From: Apostichopus parvimensis
Lineage: Eukaryota > Echinodermata > Holothuroidea > Aspidochirotida > Stichopodidae
Length of the DNA stretch: 20,704 bases
Assembly (NCBI GenBank): GCA_000934455.1
Contig: KN882345.1
Span: forward strand, 10,152-30,855
Reading direction: 5' to 3'
Shown here: positions 11,801-17,800 of the stretch, piece by piece
Layout: the number at the start of each line of letters is the position of its first letter
Position numbering within the stretch: position 1 is the stretch's first letter
The notes under the pieces: model-generated
What the model saw: only the letters and a program-made list of their open reading frames with translations
Database searches by the model: none
Told to the model about the DNA's origin: nothing
Program-made: the position numbers and the translations under genes

Positions 11801-14800
11801 GCAAAGCAAGTTTTCTTTGCTCAATCAATTTCTTTGAGGAGAAAGCAAATATGTGGATCTAGCCAATACTCACCACCCCTCTTACCTTTCTGGACCACCA
11901 ATACCACTTTACTGCCAAACTATGTACCCTAGTCACATGTTCAATATGGGACATTAACTGTTGAATCAGCAATATGTTAATGCTAGACTGTTTCCTCGGT
12001 ATTCGGCATCAAGAAATGAAAAATGCTTTTTTGGGGGGCTTTTGTGATAGATGGCCTGCTAATATAATATATTACTTTTCGGAAATAAAAATTCACATGC
12101 ATCTGTCTTTTCATAATTATAAAATATGAACGTATCACTATATGTGATGTCAATTATCACTCACCAGAACGCATATTTATATCTTTAAATCCAGATTGAT
12201 ATGTCATTAGGGCGTCACTCATATTAATATAGACTAGCATTTAATGTTGTGTTTTTATTAACCCCACAACGTATAAGTAATTTTTTATGCCTAGCAATAT
12301 CGGACGATTGAGATATCATGCAAGGGTTACACTTACTCAAATTGTTATGACCTTATAAAGTACGAAGTTCTTCTCTGATAATTTGAAACTGGAATAGAGA
12401 GTATTCCTAATTTTATATGTTTATAGTTGTCGATATGATGGTTTCATAAACAGACATGTACGCATATTAATAAAAAAAATTAGCAAAATATAACATTTGG
12501 AAATAGTTTAGTTTACATATTTAAAAGTTTGTGGTAAAATAGAGGGTCTCTTAATAGTTTGAATGTTTGCATATTCCAACTATTTAATGATTTGATATCT
12601 TCGTGCGAATTCGAATCCATGTAATCCAGTTTGTAGCAATGAATTAGTTTTAACGAGGCAACTTTTTATATTCAACGACTGTCGAATGAGATGTGTTAAA
12701 ATCTAGTACATGACATACTATCCTTTACATAAATAAGATATCTGATTTATTCACTGAAAACAAAATATCTGATATCAAGGTGAAAGAATAGCAAAAATAA
12801 GGTTAACATGAATTGAAGCTAACAAAAAGTTGATAAATAATCTAGCTTCGCAACGATCAAAATATACTTGAAGTAGCGATATTTCTTTAGTTGTGCTGAA
12901 TTTTAAGTGACTTACGTTGTGGCTTGATGCAATTTCAAGGAGCAATATCGTTGACATCTGCAGTTGTTTACTATCATCTCTGTGAAGATTCACACTATTC
13001 GAACACAGAAACTGTAACCTGTTTTGACCCTTAGTCTGGAAATGAAAAACGAAAGCGTATTAAATGAAAATTTCGCAAACCTTCAATGTATCTTAAAATT
13101 GACACCCTGAGTATCAAAATTGTACATAATATTAAAGGTGGATGGAAGCTGTGAGGGGGAACTGGTAATCCCCCAACCCGCTCATATTGTAAACTTAGGG
13201 AAAATTAAGTTTAAATTAACGGTTTGACTTTCATTACACCATAAAGACTATGCTCTCAGTAATGGAATGGATTTCAAGCAGGGATAAGGGCGGGGAGGGG
13301 GGAAGCAAAATTTCAGAAATGTTTGTTCTGGGTATGAGTCTAAGGGGAGGAATATCCCCCTATGTTTCAAAAAAACTGTGGATCTGAGCAACAAAACTGA
13401 CAAAGGGAGCACCTTGGTTGATAATTAGTAAAGTACGCTTTTGTTTTCGCTAGGAGTACAGTATCTCCAGAAGTTGAAACACTTTTCACCTTAGTAAAAA
13501 GTTTGGAGCAAAAATACATGTCAGGAAGAAAAATTACACGTATATTTTTGCTGTACAAAACCAGAATGCAAAACTGCATCGTGATTTTCATGATGTTACA
13601 CGAATTATCTTATATGGAAGTGACATAGCCTACTAGAGACTATAGCTAGGATGCAAAAATAAGCCTACTTCAATCCAGTGGTACAGCAAAAAGCATTGAG
13701 ATGTGACAAACACAATTCACGTTGGCAGCTGATGACCAAAATGGAAGCTATTGTCTTCTTATACAAAGCATATACAGATATGGTTTACATGGTTTTAATA
13801 ATTTGACCTTGAATAACCAATGATCCATACCGACGACTACAGGGTTCTTGTCCTCAATGTGGTAGACCTCGCGTTAGAAAAGTTGAACTAAATTACTTAA
13901 ATGCAACCGATTCAGTGTTAAGTAATATTTGCTGAAAGTTAATGTATATCGTTACCTTATGTCTACTTTACTACCTCAATTATTTGTGATGCCATGCGCA
14001 CAACATCCTTTATTCCAACGCTAGTCGGCGTAGACGCTATCAGTAGTAATTATAGTACCATTAAGTAAATAGAACAACAAAATGAGGCAAACATGAAGAT
14101 ATAATAATAAGACTGATTACCAGCCAAAGACCAGAGCCGAGATCAAGCTGATGGTATTGAACACAGCCATCGCTATGAGGCTTCCAGAAGACTGTAAGTA
14201 GAGAATATGAATATACAGTAAGTTAACAAATACAGCAACTGTGAATGATACAATCTGAGAAAAACACAGAAGTAACAACTGTATAATCCTTTATTGTGAG
14301 CAGTGTTGTACATATCCAACGGTGATATAATATATGTAATAACGAGTGTGGGGTTAGCAAATGGTGTAGGTTGATTTTCATGCGTTTCTTCATCCGTCGT
14401 GTTTCGACTTTTCTCAAAATTTCAACATAATGTAACAGTCTGACATAGCAAGTCAAATGTCAATAGACGGGTCATTAAGGATCTTTTGTCATCAATTTAA
14501 CAGTTTCAATAATAAACACGAATTATAAGAATCGTTACAGTCATATTAAGAAAACAGGCTGATACTTCGAGATCACAGAGTTTCCGACAAACAACGTGAA
14601 AATGTCGATGAATCTGTCAACTTTTTGGGAAAGTAACATTGCAGTTAAAACATTGCAGTGAAACAAAGTAGCCTAAGGGGTGGGAGTTAAATATTACAAT
14701 TTTTAAATATTGCACAGAAAATTAAAAAAAGCAATTGTAAGTAACAAGTTCACATTTGAATATATTACTTCTTAGTTGATAGTAATAGAGTGTTACGTTA

Positions 14801-17800
14801 TTGAAAATGTTGAGATAACAATTCTGAATTTTCGGTATAAAGATTTCCATTGTCCCACTTGAGCCACTGGAATAATAAAAACAAACTCATCCAGTTTGTA
14901 AGACCCCCAAACTGAATATGTCCCCTTAGCTTCCTACGATCATGTTTTCATTGCTATTTATAATAATGTACGCTATCATAAAACCTTTCTCCAATAAATT
15001 CTTGTATCGGTATCTGTAAGATCGGATCAGAATTATCTGTATTTCTTATTACACTGAAATAATCTGTCATTCATCATCCCAATCTCCCAAATTTTCTGAC
15101 TCTCTGTACATGTTCACTGCAGCAGGCAATAACGCCTGTTGATATGGCGCCCTCAGTTTGATTGCAGCTAAAACCCAGTCACAACTACGGGAACGGTTTA
15201 AACTGTAAACAATATGACACATGAAATGTCATTTATCGATTAATCAATATGATCTTTACCATTCACTCCCCGAGATTTCAGTGTGGATAGAGCTGGTCCG
15301 ACAGGAATTGATGAGGGCAGCATACAGTCAGTTAGGCTATAATCAGAAAAAGAAATAGAATCAGTCATTTGCCATTACACCCGTCTTTAACTGTTACTAT
15401 TTTGGATACAGTATACAGCCTAACCCATATAACGCTTTACAACAACTGTAACGCTTTTAGGAAGGCTAAGGGACACACCGGCTACGGAAACTTTGATAGA
15501 AATTAAACAGTATTTTGAAACTTATGGAAGATTTGTCTTTAAAGCCAAATGTTTAAGTATACATGCAAACGTCTCAAAACAGGTCACCAAACCTTCAAAT
15601 AAAAACTGGTTATCAATTCTAACAACGAGACAACACTTAAAAGACAAGTTTAAGTACGGCTCTTTTAAATTCTTTTCATCTCGCCTAACCCTTCACCCAC
15701 CCTACTCTTTTTTCGCATGCAGACCATTTCGTTCATTGTCGGGTGCTCAGAAACGGCACCACAGTATTCATGTCCAAACAGGCAGATGTCGCTGATGTAA
15801 CATGACATGTTTTCCAACTCCCTCTGAATGAAGAAGTTTACCAAGTTGTATTGTTGCAATAATTTGCTCTTACATTACCCATTTTTATATTTGATTTATT
15901 TTATTGAAATTCATGAACCAACCATTATCAACAAAATATCAACATGAAGGAAGGTCCGGCTTATCAAGAGCGCTTCAAAATAGGGGTTGGTGATAGTAAC
16001 GGGGGTGTATAATGTAGAAAGTGTCTGTGATATCTTATTTTACTACTCGTCACAGAGAAAGGATCTCATCAGTTTTTTACCTCTCAATTCATTTGAATAT
16101 AATTGTAAGCTGTAGACTTAACTTTCTGCAAGTTTAGTTCATCTCACAAACGACAAACAACTTTTAATTCAAATTTATAGTTAATATCGCAAGTTTATAT
16201 TATTTTCCTCTATATATTTGTCAAATTACATGAACTGTGTCATCAAAGCTTTAATAATTTTGCTTTTTGTGTTATTTGGATCGACCATCGGGTTTGTGCG
16301 TAATTAAAGACGCGGTAGTATATCTTCTGATAATAGTTTAATAAACACGGTAGGGTTTTATGTCGCAAGTTAAATGTGCAATGGCAATTTTCTCTGATGA
16401 ACATTTGAAACAGTAAAGCTTTGCCTATTTTTTTTTTCGATCCCTTTCAGTTGATAGACTATGAGAACGTTATTAAAAGTTTAACGAGCCAGAGAAAGAA
16501 GGGAGTTTCTAAATGATGGTAGGTTTTAAAAAGGGCAAAGCTGTAAATCCGAATCCGTAAGAATCACAGCAGAAACATATTTCATAACTTCATAAAGTTC
16601 GTCACCAATAAATATACTTATTTACATAACAATATAAACTCTGCTCTATTGATATCACTTCCTTTCTGCCCCATGCTAGTGCAGTTCTAAAAGACTAATC
16701 CTGTCTATGCGTAATAAGACAATTTATTAAACTCTACCTTGTACGAGAAACTATAAAACAGTACGACTCAGCAGAGAGAGACTGTGGATGCACCGCCTTC
16801 GCACCATTCAACCTCATTGGCCCAACATTCAGGAAGGACAAGACTCGTTCTTCTGGTCCCCTCCCTCTCCTCCCTCTCCCCTTGTTTACACCCCTGTCAC
16901 CCTTATTTTCCTAGCTCTCTTCTACTTTTTTTCTCAATACTTGTCTGTCTTTTTCCTTCTGCAGTTTACTCCCTACACTCTACCCTTAATCGTCTCGGTG
17001 TCTCTCTACAATTTATATCCTACCTCCCCTCTCCCCTTGTTGGTTTCTTTCTTCTCTCCATTCTTTGTCTAATAATCCCCTCACATCAATCTCTTTGTGT
17101 TGACCCTGCTCATTAACCTGTCTGTGTTATGTGCATGTATGTTTAGTTTATGTTACTTTTCATTCAGCCTCTGAAGAAGTCTTACTAGTAATTAAATATC
17201 AAGCTCACTCACTTATACACATTATCTTACACAGGCTCTTTAAAGGATAAGCAGTTTGCTAACTGATTCTTCGCTTTGTTATTTTCTCCTTCATTTGTTT
17301 TGTTAAACTACAAGTATCGAAACCTATCATTAACCTTCAATAATGATTAAATATGAACTAAATTAATAATTTATATCTTACTGATATCATTTATATTAAC
17401 TAGTTATGTAATGAATCACTAATATTATTTATATACTTATTAATTGTACTTACATCAGTTCCTTGAATCTTTGAGATTGTTGTACATAGTTTAATATTCC
17501 ATTAACTTCATGTGTATTCACTTCTCTCCCTTCCTCTGTGTATATGTACACCTTCTCTATTGATGTTATGATTGGTAGAGAGAGACCAGAGGAGAGGACA
17601 ATGTTCCCATCTTCATCAATCTTACTAAAGGACCAGCGTAGAATCACACCATCTACGGGAATCTGAAAAAAGAAAAGTAATAAATAGAATTAATATCATC
17701 GTGTTTGTGTACAGGATCACTACTCGAACATAATAAAATAATAATTAATAACTTATGTGGATTAAATATAATGTTGTTAAATTTCATATTAATCAAAAAC

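Larger units (their letters stand above)
10108..12915 (-). other. Intron A2-C2, longest intron of the set
   Basis: Holds the LINE fragment (10490-11212) and a poly-C tract. From about 12240 it aligns with the intron after A1. No B-type exon was found in it, so module 2 appears to lack B. Confidence 0.6.
12240..13340 (-). repeat. Duplicated block carrying exon A2 (pairs with 18990-19990)
   Basis: Exon A2 and flanks on both sides align with exon A1 and its flanks. GCCTAGCAATATCGGACG near 12290 matches GCTTAGCAATCTCGGACG near 19000. ATGTACGCATATT near 12457 matches ATGTACGCAAATT near 19170. A G-rich tract at 13281-13302 corresponds to a G run at 19959-19973. Confidence 0.72.
13036..14120 (-). 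other. Intron E1-A2
   Basis: Its A2-proximal part (13036-13340) aligns with DNA upstream of A1. It also holds the G-rich tract and the decayed repeat unit near 13780. A minus-strand ORF at 13367-13591 has no paralogous copy or motif. Confidence 0.6.

Noticed and set aside
12775..12993. 72-codon minus-strand ORF as a standalone gene
   Set aside because: It is exon A2 read through its GTAAGT donor into the intron; only 12916-12993 of it is real coding sequence.
16784..17116. Plus-strand 110-codon ORF with hydrophobic, proline-serine-rich sequence
   Set aside because: A pyrimidine-rich tract opens two frames at once; low complexity, no gene-like motif.
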